Assembly: GCA_030740295.1 (NCBI GenBank)
Contig: JASLXP010000383.1
Coordinates: forward strand, 1-20,797
Direction of reading: 5' to 3'
Origin: Planctomycetota bacterium
GTDB taxonomy: Bacteria > Planctomycetota > PUPC01 > JACPCR01
Length of the DNA: 20,797 nucleotides
Position numbers and translations under genes: made by a program. Positions within the stretch are counted from its first letter, which is position 1. Each line of letters starts with the position of its first letter. Shown here one piece after another: positions 12,799 through 20,158 of this stretch. Under the pieces are notes generated by a model. It ran no database searches, was not told the DNA's origin, and saw nothing but the letters and a program-made list of their open reading frames with translations.

Positions 12799-14814
12799 CT
12801 ATTTTTTGCATTTAAATTCATGACTGTCTTCTCTGGCCTGTTGCATGGTCAGTAGTGCAGCAAATTGTTCGGTAGCGTACAGGCGTCCCTTTATAGCTAT
12901 CGGTTCTAGCCTTGCGGTACGATTGACGTGGGCACCGTAATAATTTGTGTTCTTAGTAAGAGGATCAACCGCTTCGAAAACGGGCCCTGCGTGGAGAGCG
13001 ATTCGGATGTCCATGTTCGGCAGATTCACTCCAGCGTTTTTTACTGCGGTTTTCAGAGCCAGGGCATATTGGGCCATAGAACGGGCATCATCCATCACTG
13101 CAAAGATCGCGTCCCCCCATGTGTTAATCAGTCCAGGCTTTCCAATCTGTTTCAGCTCCTCCGCGACCGACTGGAGTAAGTCTCTGTATTCAAGCGTCTG
13201 CTCCTCCTGGAGTTTGCTGTAACCGACGATGTCGGCAAACAAGAGGCATTTGATCTCCCTCTGATTCACGGCCTCGACGGGCGGCGGAGGCGTAGGGTTA
13301 ATCGCTCTCAATGATGTGGTAGTTCTTGGAGCCCATGTGCGTTGTTCAATGCACTCTTCACGAATCTCGTTGATATCGATAATGTGCCCTGCATCCTTAT
13401 CATTCCAGGCCTTTACGGAAACGAATGTACCGCCGATCAGGTCCGATTCTTTTCTGTCCCAAACGACGAGTAGATGAGTCTGGGAATTCAGTGCTTCTGC
13501 ACGCAATTCCGCATGGCCCCGCATCACATCAGCTCCAAACTCAAAGAGTGAATTATCCTTGAGATATCGCTCTTCCGTTACATAGTTAACCGTCTTGGCA
13601 AGCTTAAGGATTCGGTGAAACCTGGTCACCCATTGAAGCCCGCCATGCTGCACGCTCGATTCTATGAAATCATCCTTTGAGAATGGGAGGAACACGTTCA
13701 GCTCGGCTTCTCTGTCGAGTATGGCCTCTGCAAACAGAATGTCTGATCCACAGGCCAATGAACAATAGCCTATGCGAGCATCTGTAAGGTCCAATTCTTC
13801 ATCTATTCTCGAACGGACCATGTGTTCCATATTCGGTACGAAGCGCGGCTCGGACCTTTCCGGATGATCCATCATATGGCCGGCGAAAAGGACTATGGCG
13901 GGAGGCTCGAATAAATCCAGGATCGCAGGCGGTACGTCCATTCCGCCTGCCTCTAACAGGTTCAGTTGCCTCCAACTGGAATGGGCTTTCTGGTAGTCGC
14001 TCTCTCCAATCTGGTCCTTCGCTTCCTTATAGCTCTTAAGGGCACCCTTCAGATTGCCATCCAGCAAATAAGCTTCGCCTAATGTCGCGGGAGTCCAGTA
14101 GGCATCGTCACCATTACGAGGCAGTGACTCCTTTTTAGCAATGAGGATGGACGCCAACGTTTTGGCGCGATCCGTTTCTCCGAGCATCCATGACATGGAT
14201 GCCGCATTGACCCCATGCCAGCCCGGCGACCAGGTCTTGAGAAACTCCGTCTCGTAGATGTCGCGCGATTTTTCGGCCCATTCCCGTTCTTGGGTTGCAA
14301 GCCAGAGCTTCTTATAAAGGCTGGCCAACAATCCGATGGACTCAGCAGAGGCGTCATAAATACTCGACCACCCCTTGCTGGCTCGCAGGAGCTGTTCGAG
14401 CGATCTTTCAAACTCTCTTAGATCGGCCCTGTCCTTAGTTTCAGCATCGCTGGATACAGGCTGATCCTCTGAAGGATCGTCGCTTGGCCAAAGATTGGAA
14501 CTGTCAGCTTGCCGGGACTGATAGACCAGGCCGAACGTGTCTCGAAACGCTTCGAACAAACGGTCTAATGCGCCATCGTCCTCCTTAAAGCCACAAAGGC
14601 TCTCCAGAATCTCCCGGGCGGAATACAGATCCCCGGATTCCATCAATGCCTGGGCCTTCAACTCTTGCAGTCTTTTGCTCGACGGGTCTCTGTCCAGACC
14701 AGAGTCGGCGAATTGGATCCCCTGGAAAAAATAACCTTGAGAGATGGATCTCTCAGCCAGGGACACGAAGTCAGAATCAGAAGCCGGTGTCATCGAATCA
14801 GTTATTTGGCTCAT
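12799..14814 (-). CDS. Class III nucleotide cyclase fused to TRAFs-binding-like TPR and SLOG/Rossmann-like domains
   Basis: The protein has 671 residues and no membrane segment. Residues about 25-290 are helical and TPR-like, with signatures (ESIGLLASLYKK, GVNAASMSWMLGE, YWTPATLGEAYLLDGNLKGAL) resembling the bacterial MAP3K TRAFs-binding (DUF4071) family. Residues about 305-450 start IVLFAGHMMDHPER and contain YCSLACGSDILFAEA and NVFLPFSKDDF, a Rossmann-like fold I would place near the nucleotide-binding SLOG group. After a Pro-rich linker (506-515), residues about 520-655 are a class III cyclase: metal Asp D528 (FADIVGYSKL) and D568 (NTWGDAIF), transition-state N631 and R635 (VNRTARL). The purine-specifying Lys of adenylate cyclases is Asn564, so the substrate (ATP or GTP) is uncertain. 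ATG at 14814 has GGAG 9 bases upstream; ATG at 14823 abuts that GGAG and is less likely. Confidence 0.85.
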   Translation of the reverse strand: MSQITDSMTPASDSDFVSLAERSISQGYFFQGIQFADSGLDRDPSSKRLQELKAQALMESGDLYSAREILESLCGFKEDDGALDRLFEAFRDTFGLVYQSRQADSSNLWPSDDPSEDQPVSSDAETKDRADLREFERSLEQLLRASKGWSSIYDASAESIGLLASLYKKLWLATQEREWAEKSRDIYETEFLKTWSPGWHGVNAASMSWMLGETDRAKTLASILIAKKESLPRNGDDAYWTPATLGEAYLLDGNLKGALKSYKEAKDQIGESDYQKAHSSWRQLNLLEAGGMDVPPAILDLFEPPAIVLFAGHMMDHPERSEPRFVPNMEHMVRSRIDEELDLTDARIGYCSLACGSDILFAEAILDREAELNVFLPFSKDDFIESSVQHGGLQWVTRFHRILKLAKTVNYVTEERYLKDNSLFEFGADVMRGHAELRAEALNSQTHLLVVWDRKESDLIGGTFVSVKAWNDKDAGHIIDINEIREECIEQRTWAPRTTTSLRAINPTPPPPVEAVNQREIKCLLFADIVGYSKLQEEQTLEYRDLLQSVAEELKQIGKPGLINTWGDAIFAVMDDARSMAQYALALKTAVKNAGVNLPNMDIRIALHAGPVFEAVDPLTKNTNYYGAHVNRTARLEPIAIKGRLYATEQFAALLTMQQAREDSHEFKCKK

Positions 14815-15148
14815 ACGGTGCATCTCCAGCTACAGAGGTCGGAGAACTCAATTTCGTCTGCTATGCGACAAGTCTAACGGAAATTCAATAGGATCAGACC
14901 TGATTCCGGGCGCAGGAATAATGATCGCTGTTCAGTAACAGGAGCCCCTCACTTGAATGCCCGACTGTTTGTGGACCCCAAGATTCCTGCCTGCCCGGCC
15001 GGAGAAAGCCGCAGCGTCTTTGGCCGGATGATCTTCTTCGAGGGCAGTTGGGACAAGCTCTACGAGAGAGCTCAACAGGAGCGCGCCGATCTTTCAAAGA
15101 GGTCATCATCCAAATGATGGCTGACCGACGTCGGTTCAGACCTGACAG
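14815..15148. other. Gap (334 bases) between the cyclase and PhyH genes
   Basis: It holds the GGAG of the cyclase gene at its left end, a candidate small ORF on the plus strand (14953-15117), a short CATCAT/ATGATG hairpin around 15104-15119 and the palindrome ACCGACGTCGGT at 15124-15135. I see no clear promoter for the cyclase gene in it. Confidence 0.5.
14953..15117 (+). CDS. Possible small protein (54 aa) of unknown function
   Basis: A TTG start with GGAG 8 bases upstream opens a 54-codon frame. It translates as MNARLFVDPKIP, then a middle containing RMIFFEGSWDKLYERAQ and a Lys/Ser-rich end. Third codon positions are mostly G or C, like the neighbours, and the composition looks protein-like, with no cysteine pairs, signal peptide or membrane helix. 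I recognise no family. It could equally be the remnant of a larger gene, since no partner coding sequence lies around it. It is antisense to the neighbouring genes. Confidence 0.3.
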   Translation: MNARLFVDPKIPACPAGESRSVFGRMIFFEGSWDKLYERAQQERADLSKRSSSK

Positions 15149-15979
15149 TTACCAGACATCCAGCCCCAACAGCTTCTTACCCAGCTCCGTCAGTTCCGCC
15201 GGCGGCGTCTTCTGCTCAACACTTCGCGGGTCACCAGGAAATGCGGGCGCGTTTGGTGGAGTCTTCTGCCGCCATTGAGCGACGCGCGATTGGCGGTCCT
15301 CTTCCTCATCCTTCGCCGGGCTCATGGAGATGTATTGAGACAGCCGAGGCCGATCGGAGACGTTGTGCCCGTTGCCGTGAATCAACCCGTAATGCCAGAT
15401 CAACAGGTCTCCTTCCTTCATCGGGATGGGCTGACCTTTCAGGCTTGAATCGTTCGGCCAACTGCGGTCGAGAGGCCCGCCGTTTTCACGTTCGTATTCC
15501 GCGAGCCGGTTGTGAGCGCCTGGAACACACTGGAAGCCGCCCTGATTTTCCGCGGTGTCTGTCAGCGCTACAACGCCCTGCACTCCGAATGTGAGAGGGA
15601 GTTCGGTAACCTGCGCGTCCCAATGCAGAAAGCCTTTGTGGTCGTATTCAGGATGGTCCGAATGGCGCGGTGGCTTCAGGCAAACCCGGTCCATTGAGCA
15701 CCACAGCTTCTCCGTTCCCCAGATCTCCGAGAAAGCCTGGTGCACGCGGGGATGCTGCCGGTTGTTCCACATGGATTGGTGATGATAAATCTCCACCATG
15801 CCTCCCGTTCTGTGCGGCTCTCGATACCAGCCTTCCGGTTCGTCCTGGTCGAATCCGAGGAATTCGAATATCGCTTGCACGACCGCCCTCGTGTTTTCCG
15901 GTGGTACTGCCTCCTCAACTATGACGTATCCATTCTCTTCAAAAAACTGATGATCCTCTTCGCTGAATATCTTGGACAT
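15149..15979 (-). CDS. Phytanoyl-CoA dioxygenase (PhyH) family protein
   Basis: A non-heme Fe(II)/2-oxoglutarate-dependent oxygenase of 276 residues that hydroxylates a small organic substrate. The iron triad is visible as HWD (H119, D121) and H201 (LIHGNGHN); R212 (RPRLSQY) is positioned to bind 2-oxoglutarate. GYVIVEEAVP near the N-terminus and GGFQCVPGAHN (147-157) are typical PhyH elements. The family covers many substrates (acyl-CoA, ectoine, halogenation, phosphonates), so substrate is not assignable. ATG at 15979 is chosen because family similarity begins at once (MSKIFSEEDHQFFEENGY). The open frame continues 38 codons upstream into repeat-like sequence without protein character. No Shine-Dalgarno is evident, so the start is the least certain point. 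It lies downstream of the gamma-glutamyltransferase gene on the same strand. Confidence 0.88.
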   Translation of the reverse strand: MSKIFSEEDHQFFEENGYVIVEEAVPPENTRAVVQAIFEFLGFDQDEPEGWYREPHRTGGMVEIYHHQSMWNNRQHPRVHQAFSEIWGTEKLWCSMDRVCLKPPRHSDHPEYDHKGFLHWDAQVTELPLTFGVQGVVALTDTAENQGGFQCVPGAHNRLAEYERENGGPLDRSWPNDSSLKGQPIPMKEGDLLIWHYGLIHGNGHNVSDRPRLSQYISMSPAKDEEEDRQSRVAQWRQKTPPNAPAFPGDPRSVEQKTPPAELTELGKKLLGLDVW

Positions 15980-15980
15980 G

Positions 15981-16014
15981 GGTGGAGTAGATGAATATTG
16001 GAATAGTGGATTGG
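15981..16014. repeat. GGA/TGG-type low-complexity tract upstream of PhyH
   Basis: The plus strand reads as a run of near-repeats (GGTGGAGTAGATG, then AATATTGGAATAGTGGATTGG), biased to TGG/GGA units. It is the first of two such tracts that flank the hairpin at 16126-16197 and point in opposite directions. It lies in the leader of the PhyH gene. Confidence 0.5.
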
Positions 16015-16125
16015 CGCAGTGATGCTCTGATCCGGTGAGGCGCGCTTTATACCTGAGTTCTCGTCCCGCTTCCCGCTTTTCGTCATCAGCCATCTCCGCC
16101 GTTCAACAATTACAGCTTTCATTCT

Positions 16126-16197
16126 GTAGCCATGGGCTGCCAGCCTGTGAGCCAAGTTGGGTTCATATGAGCTCACAGGCTGGCAGCCCGTGGCTAC
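16126..16197. repeat. Long intergenic hairpin, 27-bp stem
   Basis: The left arm 16126-16152 (GTAGCCATGGGCTGCC...) pairs with the right arm 16171-16197 (...GGCAGCCCGTGGCTAC). All 27 positions pair apart from one T·G wobble (16133/16190), with an 18-base loop. There is no U-run. It lies between the GGT and PhyH genes on the minus strand. It could block read-through or stabilise mRNA, or it may be a dispersed palindromic repeat. Its ends (GTAG...GGCTACG) resemble the hairpin at 6962-6990. Confidence 0.8.
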
Positions 16198-16208
16198 GAG
16201 CGCAGATG

Positions 16209-16259
16209 CCCATCACTCCATCATTCCATCACCCCAACCATCAACCATCTCCATTCCTC
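16209..16259. repeat. Pyrimidine-rich CCATC-type low-complexity tract, opposite in sense to 15981-16014
   Basis: The plus strand is a string of CCATC, ATTCC and CACC units. Its complement reads GGAATGGAGATGG, GGTGATGGAATGATGG and similar, matching the style of the tract at 15981-16014 but inverted. It abuts the GGT stop codon. Confidence 0.5.
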
Positions 16260-17903
16260 CTACCATGCGACCGCATATCCATCCCTCCTTGGATCCGCCC
16301 CACCGAGTCTGGCTTCGCCATTCGGCTCGACCATCACGCCCTGTCCGCCGCCGACGCTGACGGACCAGGCAGGCAGAACATCGATGTCATGTCCGAAGCC
16401 GGCCAGCGTATCTCGGATCTGTGGAGTGATGCGATTCTCCATGGTGAGCGTTGTTCCTCCCCAGCAGCGGAAGCGCGGCGCTTCGATGGCTTCCTGGATG
16501 TTAGCGCCGAATTCGACGATGTTGAGGAGCATCTGCAGAGTCGTCTGAAGAATACCGTAACTGCCGGGCGTGCTGACAGAGAGGTAGAACTTCCCGTCAC
16601 GATAAACCTGCATCGGGGCCATGGGCTGCGACCACTGTTTACCGGGTTCGACGAGATTGGGCGTATCGCATGCGGGATCGATCTCCATCCAGTTGATTCC
16701 GTTGTTCAGCGCCAGGCCGGTACCCGGCACCACACGGCCGCTTCCAAATCCTGCGCCCAGAGTCTGCGTGCAGGAGACAGCGTTCCCTTCGGCATCCACC
16801 ACGGAAAAGTGAGTGGTCATTCCGGGTAAGAATTCGCGGGGATTACCCGCGGTGATCGCGCCTTCAGGAATCTCCTTCTGCCAACGCTCACCAGTAACGA
16901 TGTTCGCCTCGCCCGGCCGCATGAGCTTTCGTCGCTCCGCCGCATAGTCTTTGGAAAGCAGCCCGTCGATGGGGACGTCCGTGTTCTTGGGATCGCCGCA
17001 ATAGCGGATTCGGTCGGCCACAGCGATTTTGATCGCCTCAGCCACGGTGTGGATGTATTCCGCTGAATTCTGTTCCAACGATCCGAGCTCGAATCCTTCA
17101 AGAAGATTGAGCGACTGGAGGATTTGAAAGCCTTCCGAATTCGGCGGCGCAGTAGCCACGGTCAGGCCCCGATAATCAGTGGTGATGACCTCCTGCCAGT
17201 ACGGTTTGTAATCCTGGAGATCCTTCAGCGTGATGAGCCCACCTTCCGCCTTGCAGAAATCAGCAATCGCTTCCGCAATCTCACCTTCATAAAAGGCATT
17301 TGCGCCTTCCCTTGCAAGGAGGCGGTAAGTGTTGGCCAAATCCGGCTGTCGCAGAATCTCGCCGGGCCTCGGTGCATTGCCCTCGATGAGATAGCTGGCC
17401 GTAGCATTCGGACACTTGCGGAGCAGCGACTCACTGCCCGAAAAAACAGAATGCCCGAAGTGTGTGAGTGGAAAGCCTCCCTCCGCGTATTCGATGGCAG
17501 GCCCAAAAACTTGCTCTAGCGACATGCTTCCACAATCGCCATGGGCCTTCAGCCATCCGCCCAGGTTCCCCGGCACGAGCGGGGCCCGGATACCGGATGA
17601 CTGTGACTCTCGAGTAAATTTATCCGGCGTGGCCGCATAAGGAGCGCACCCCGAAAAATTGAGCAGTCGTGTCTCGCCAAGCCGCGGCCTGTGAACGATC
17701 ATCAGCCCAATGCCACCCGCTCCGCTCATGAACGGCTCGCAGACATTGAGCGATGAAGCGACCGCCACCGCGGCATCGATCGCGTTGCCACCCTCCATTA
17801 ATATGCGCAGCCCGGCGAGGCTTGCCAGAGGATGAGCGGACGCGACGACGCCGCGCGTACCCATAACAACGGGACGATGAGCCTGGAAAAATGAATGTGA
17901 CAT
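16260..17903 (-). CDS. Gamma-glutamyltransferase family protein, probably cytoplasmic
   Basis: The protein has 547 residues, typical of a full GGT precursor. These N-terminal nucleophile hydrolases cut themselves into large and small subunits and then transfer or hydrolyse gamma-glutamyl groups (glutathione and relatives) or related amides. The N-terminus VMGTRGVVASAHPLASLAGLRILMEGGNAIDAAVA is family-typical. The processing site and nucleophile is T363 in GMTTHFSVVDAEGNAVSCTQT, which would give subunits of about 362 and 185 residues. A glycine motif (STPGSYGI) of the oxyanion region follows. There is no signal peptide, unlike exported GGTs such as the E. coli enzyme, so it probably stays in the cytoplasm; some family members act on cephalosporin-like or N-acyl substrates. 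ATG at 17903 fits the family start but lacks a clear Shine-Dalgarno. It follows the bfn gene by 60 bases. Confidence 0.92.
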   Translation of the reverse strand: MSHSFFQAHRPVVMGTRGVVASAHPLASLAGLRILMEGGNAIDAAVAVASSLNVCEPFMSGAGGIGLMIVHRPRLGETRLLNFSGCAPYAATPDKFTRESQSSGIRAPLVPGNLGGWLKAHGDCGSMSLEQVFGPAIEYAEGGFPLTHFGHSVFSGSESLLRKCPNATASYLIEGNAPRPGEILRQPDLANTYRLLAREGANAFYEGEIAEAIADFCKAEGGLITLKDLQDYKPYWQEVITTDYRGLTVATAPPNSEGFQILQSLNLLEGFELGSLEQNSAEYIHTVAEAIKIAVADRIRYCGDPKNTDVPIDGLLSKDYAAERRKLMRPGEANIVTGERWQKEIPEGAITAGNPREFLPGMTTHFSVVDAEGNAVSCTQTLGAGFGSGRVVPGTGLALNNGINWMEIDPACDTPNLVEPGKQWSQPMAPMQVYRDGKFYLSVSTPGSYGILQTTLQMLLNIVEFGANIQEAIEAPRFRCWGGTTLTMENRITPQIRDTLAGFGHDIDVLPAWSVSVGGGQGVMVEPNGEARLGGADPRRDGYAVAW

Positions 17904-17963
17904 GTGGTGTTTACGAGGGAATCTGACAGGGTGCCAGACCGGCTGGCGTATCAGCCTGTTCAG

Positions 17964-18395
17964 TTACACCAGTCCTTCTTCGCCCTGATCCTGCCAGCTT
18001 GTGACCTGATCGATGACCGAGTCTTCGACGAAGATCGGCGTCTCGAGTCGCACCGCGAGGGCAATAGCATCGCTGGGACGTGAATCCACCTCGACCACAC
18101 TGCCGTTCTGGCGGATCATGAGCGACGCATAGAAGGTGTTGTTTTTGAGTTCGGTAACAACGACCTTCTCGAGCTCGCCTGAAAGGGTGGAGATGGTGCT
18201 CGCCAGCAGGTCGTGTGTGAGCGGGCGGGGTGTCTCGACTTCACGGATCTTCCTATCGATGGCAACGGCTTCGAACAGGCCGATAAGGATGGGAAAATCA
18301 CGGCAGGCACCTGTCTTTTCGCGAAGCCAGATGACGTGGTAGTCACTGGTCTCGGCAATCATGATTTTTGACAATTCGCAGGGCACGGCGGCCAT
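17964..18395 (-). CDS. Bifunctional nuclease family protein (DUF151)
   Basis: The protein has 143 residues, the normal size. The hallmark of the family is DSRPSDAIALAVR with PIFVEDSVI after it (about 103-126), preceded by LPIGLFEAVAI-like (here FPILIGLFEAVAID) and FYASLMIRQNG. Plant and bacterial members have been reported to have nuclease activity, but the bacterial role is unclear. The start is firm: GGGAGG at 18406-18401 lies 5 bases before the ATG. A possible promoter lies at 18456-18483. A 60-base gap separates it from the GGT gene downstream, and I see no U-run terminator there, so read-through into GGT is possible. Confidence 0.9.
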   Translation of the reverse strand: MAAVPCELSKIMIAETSDYHVIWLREKTGACRDFPILIGLFEAVAIDRKIREVETPRPLTHDLLASTISTLSGELEKVVVTELKNNTFYASLMIRQNGSVVEVDSRPSDAIALAVRLETPIFVEDSVIDQVTSWQDQGEEGLV

Positions 18396-18455
18396 GGAAA
18401 CCTCCCGGAAGACACGAGAATGTGATTTCGAGACGACTGCTCCAACTGTTGGATG

Positions 18456-18483
18456 ATTCTAACAGCGCAAAGCCCTTAAGCAA
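18456..18483 (-). promoter_or_regulatory. Candidate promoter of the DUF151 gene
   Basis: On the minus strand TAGAAT (18461-18456, five of six matches to TATAAT) lies 16 bases after TTGCTT (18483-18478). Transcription would start about 55 bases before the DUF151 ATG. The -35 is weak. Confidence 0.4.
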
Positions 18484-18573
18484 TGAGCGAGGCCCGTAGC
18501 GGCCCTGTCGATCTCCATAGAACAAGGAGCGCACGCAGGTGGATTACTTCATCGGCACAGATGAGTCCAATCC

Positions 18574-20100
18574 TCATCCGACAAAAAGCACAACGTAAAT
18601 CGCGGCAAGAATGAGCTGAATCGCGGCGTACGGAACGGCCATCTTCACAAATCCGGCGAACGACATGTGCAGCTTGTTCTTGTGGATGATCGTCACGGCC
18701 ACGAGTGTCGAAGCAGAACCGATTGGAGTGATGTTTCCGCCGAGGTTCGCGCCGAAAACAACAGCCCACCAGAGCTTCATGCTCGGAGCGTCTGGAAGCC
18801 CGCCAAGAATCTTGGACAGCATCGCTGCCAGCGGGATATTGTCTGTGACTGAGCTGGCCAGCCCTGCAGCAACCATGAGAGCTGCGCTTCCAGCTTTGGG
18901 GGTCATATCAATGATCGGTTTCAGCCACGTGCCGATCATTTCCAGCACAAGCGCGTGCTCCATCACATTAATGACGACGAACAGACATGCAAAGAAGCCA
19001 AGAAGATCCCAATCCACGGATTGATAGAACTTGTCCACCTCCGACTTGTATCGAATCAGCATCACCGCAGCGAAACTGAGGGCGACATAACCCATGCCCA
19101 GATCACTGACATAAGGAAGCGCGGAGGTCGCTGCAATCACAACGATAAACAGTCCGGTCATGATCGAGCCGAACCAGAAAAAACTCGCGCTCTCGATTCC
19201 GTCGTTTTCATCGAATCCCGCGACTAACTTGGCAGCCTCGGATTTTTCTTCATCTGTTGCGAGCCCTCTGATTCCGAACAGCTTCGCGCCCAACACAATG
19301 GTGATCACCGTCGCTACAGCAACATAAGGGGCCGACACAATAAAGAACTTCACGAATGGAATTCCCGCAGCCGTTCCTACGATAATATTGGGTACCGAAC
19401 TGATAAGTGTCAGTAAACCGCCAATATTTGTGAGCAACCCCTCTATCACCAGGAACCCCAGCAGCATGTCCCGCTTTTCAAGTTTGGAAAGGGACACTCC
19501 GGTCAGCGATCCAACAATAATCATCGCTGTTACGTTGTTAAGCACCGCCGAAAAAACAACGGTCATAACGCCATAAAACCACAGGAGCTTTACAGGATCG
19601 CCTTTGGATGTCTTCGTCAGCTTGACTGCAATCCAGGTAAACAGACCGGATTTAGAAGTGACATCAACAAAGAGACTGGAACCAAGAATGATGGCGATCA
19701 CTCCCCAGTCGATTCCTGGAATGTAGACCGGGATGTTTAATTGATGTCCGCCGATAGTAATCGGGCTCAATTCCTTAAAGGGCAATAAGTGAAAGATGGC
19801 GCCCAGAAACAGGCTTAAAACACAGAAACAGCCAACAATGAGCGACTTCTTTGCATGAATCTTCTCCTCAAGGGCAAGGCAGAGAATCATGCCCGCTAAA
19901 ATAAGCGTAAACAGAATCGTGACCCCTCTTGAGACTTCATGATGGCCGCCTCCGGTTGTTTCGTGGTCGACGTGCTCAACATCAGAATTGGCTGCATCCT
20001 CAGCCTGAATTGTGGATGCACACAGTACAAAGATGGCTGCAAAGGCAATCAAGAACACGGATATCTTTGCGAAAGGATCCCTGATGGAGTTATTCGTCAT
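18574..20100 (-). CDS. nhaD: ArsB/NhaD-superfamily ion transporter, probable Na+/H+ antiporter
   Basis: An inner-membrane secondary transporter of 508 residues. An N-terminal hydrophobic segment (13-33, ending STIQA) looks like a signal peptide. A short His/Asp/Glu-rich linker (38-56) and about twelve helices follow. Two inverted-repeat motifs of the superfamily are visible. SAVLNNVTAM (184-193) is followed by TNIGGLLTLISSVPNIIVG. SSVTDNIPLAAM (417-428, with D420-N421) is followed by NLGGNITPIGSASTLVAV. NhaD proteins exchange Na+ or Li+ for H+ and aid salt and pH tolerance; an ArsB-like or organic-anion role cannot be excluded from sequence alone. ATG at 20100 has no strong Shine-Dalgarno. 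It lies 58 bases after the universal stress protein gene on the same strand, so the two are probably co-transcribed. Confidence 0.8.
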   Translation of the reverse strand: MTNNSIRDPFAKISVFLIAFAAIFVLCASTIQAEDAANSDVEHVDHETTGGGHHEVSRGVTILFTLILAGMILCLALEEKIHAKKSLIVGCFCVLSLFLGAIFHLLPFKELSPITIGGHQLNIPVYIPGIDWGVIAIILGSSLFVDVTSKSGLFTWIAVKLTKTSKGDPVKLLWFYGVMTVVFSAVLNNVTAMIIVGSLTGVSLSKLEKRDMLLGFLVIEGLLTNIGGLLTLISSVPNIIVGTAAGIPFVKFFIVSAPYVAVATVITIVLGAKLFGIRGLATDEEKSEAAKLVAGFDENDGIESASFFWFGSIMTGLFIVVIAATSALPYVSDLGMGYVALSFAAVMLIRYKSEVDKFYQSVDWDLLGFFACLFVVINVMEHALVLEMIGTWLKPIIDMTPKAGSAALMVAAGLASSVTDNIPLAAMLSKILGGLPDAPSMKLWWAVVFGANLGGNITPIGSASTLVAVTIIHKNKLHMSFAGFVKMAVPYAAIQLILAAIYVVLFVG

Positions 20101-20158
20101 TTTGTGCAGTCGTTTAGTAGGGCTTGATAATTCTCAAAGCTCGCCCGAGGGCCAGAGC

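Noticed and set aside
15124..15135. Palindrome ACCGACGTCGGT after the PhyH gene
   Set aside because: It is too short and has no U-run on either strand to be called a terminator; no regulator is evident.
15980..16093. 38-codon N-terminal extension of the PhyH protein
   Set aside because: It translates repeat-like intergenic sequence and PhyH similarity begins exactly at the ATG at 15979.
17945..17965. GGCTG/CAGCC hairpin after the DUF151 gene
   Set aside because: It has only a 5-bp stem and no U-run, too weak to call a terminator.
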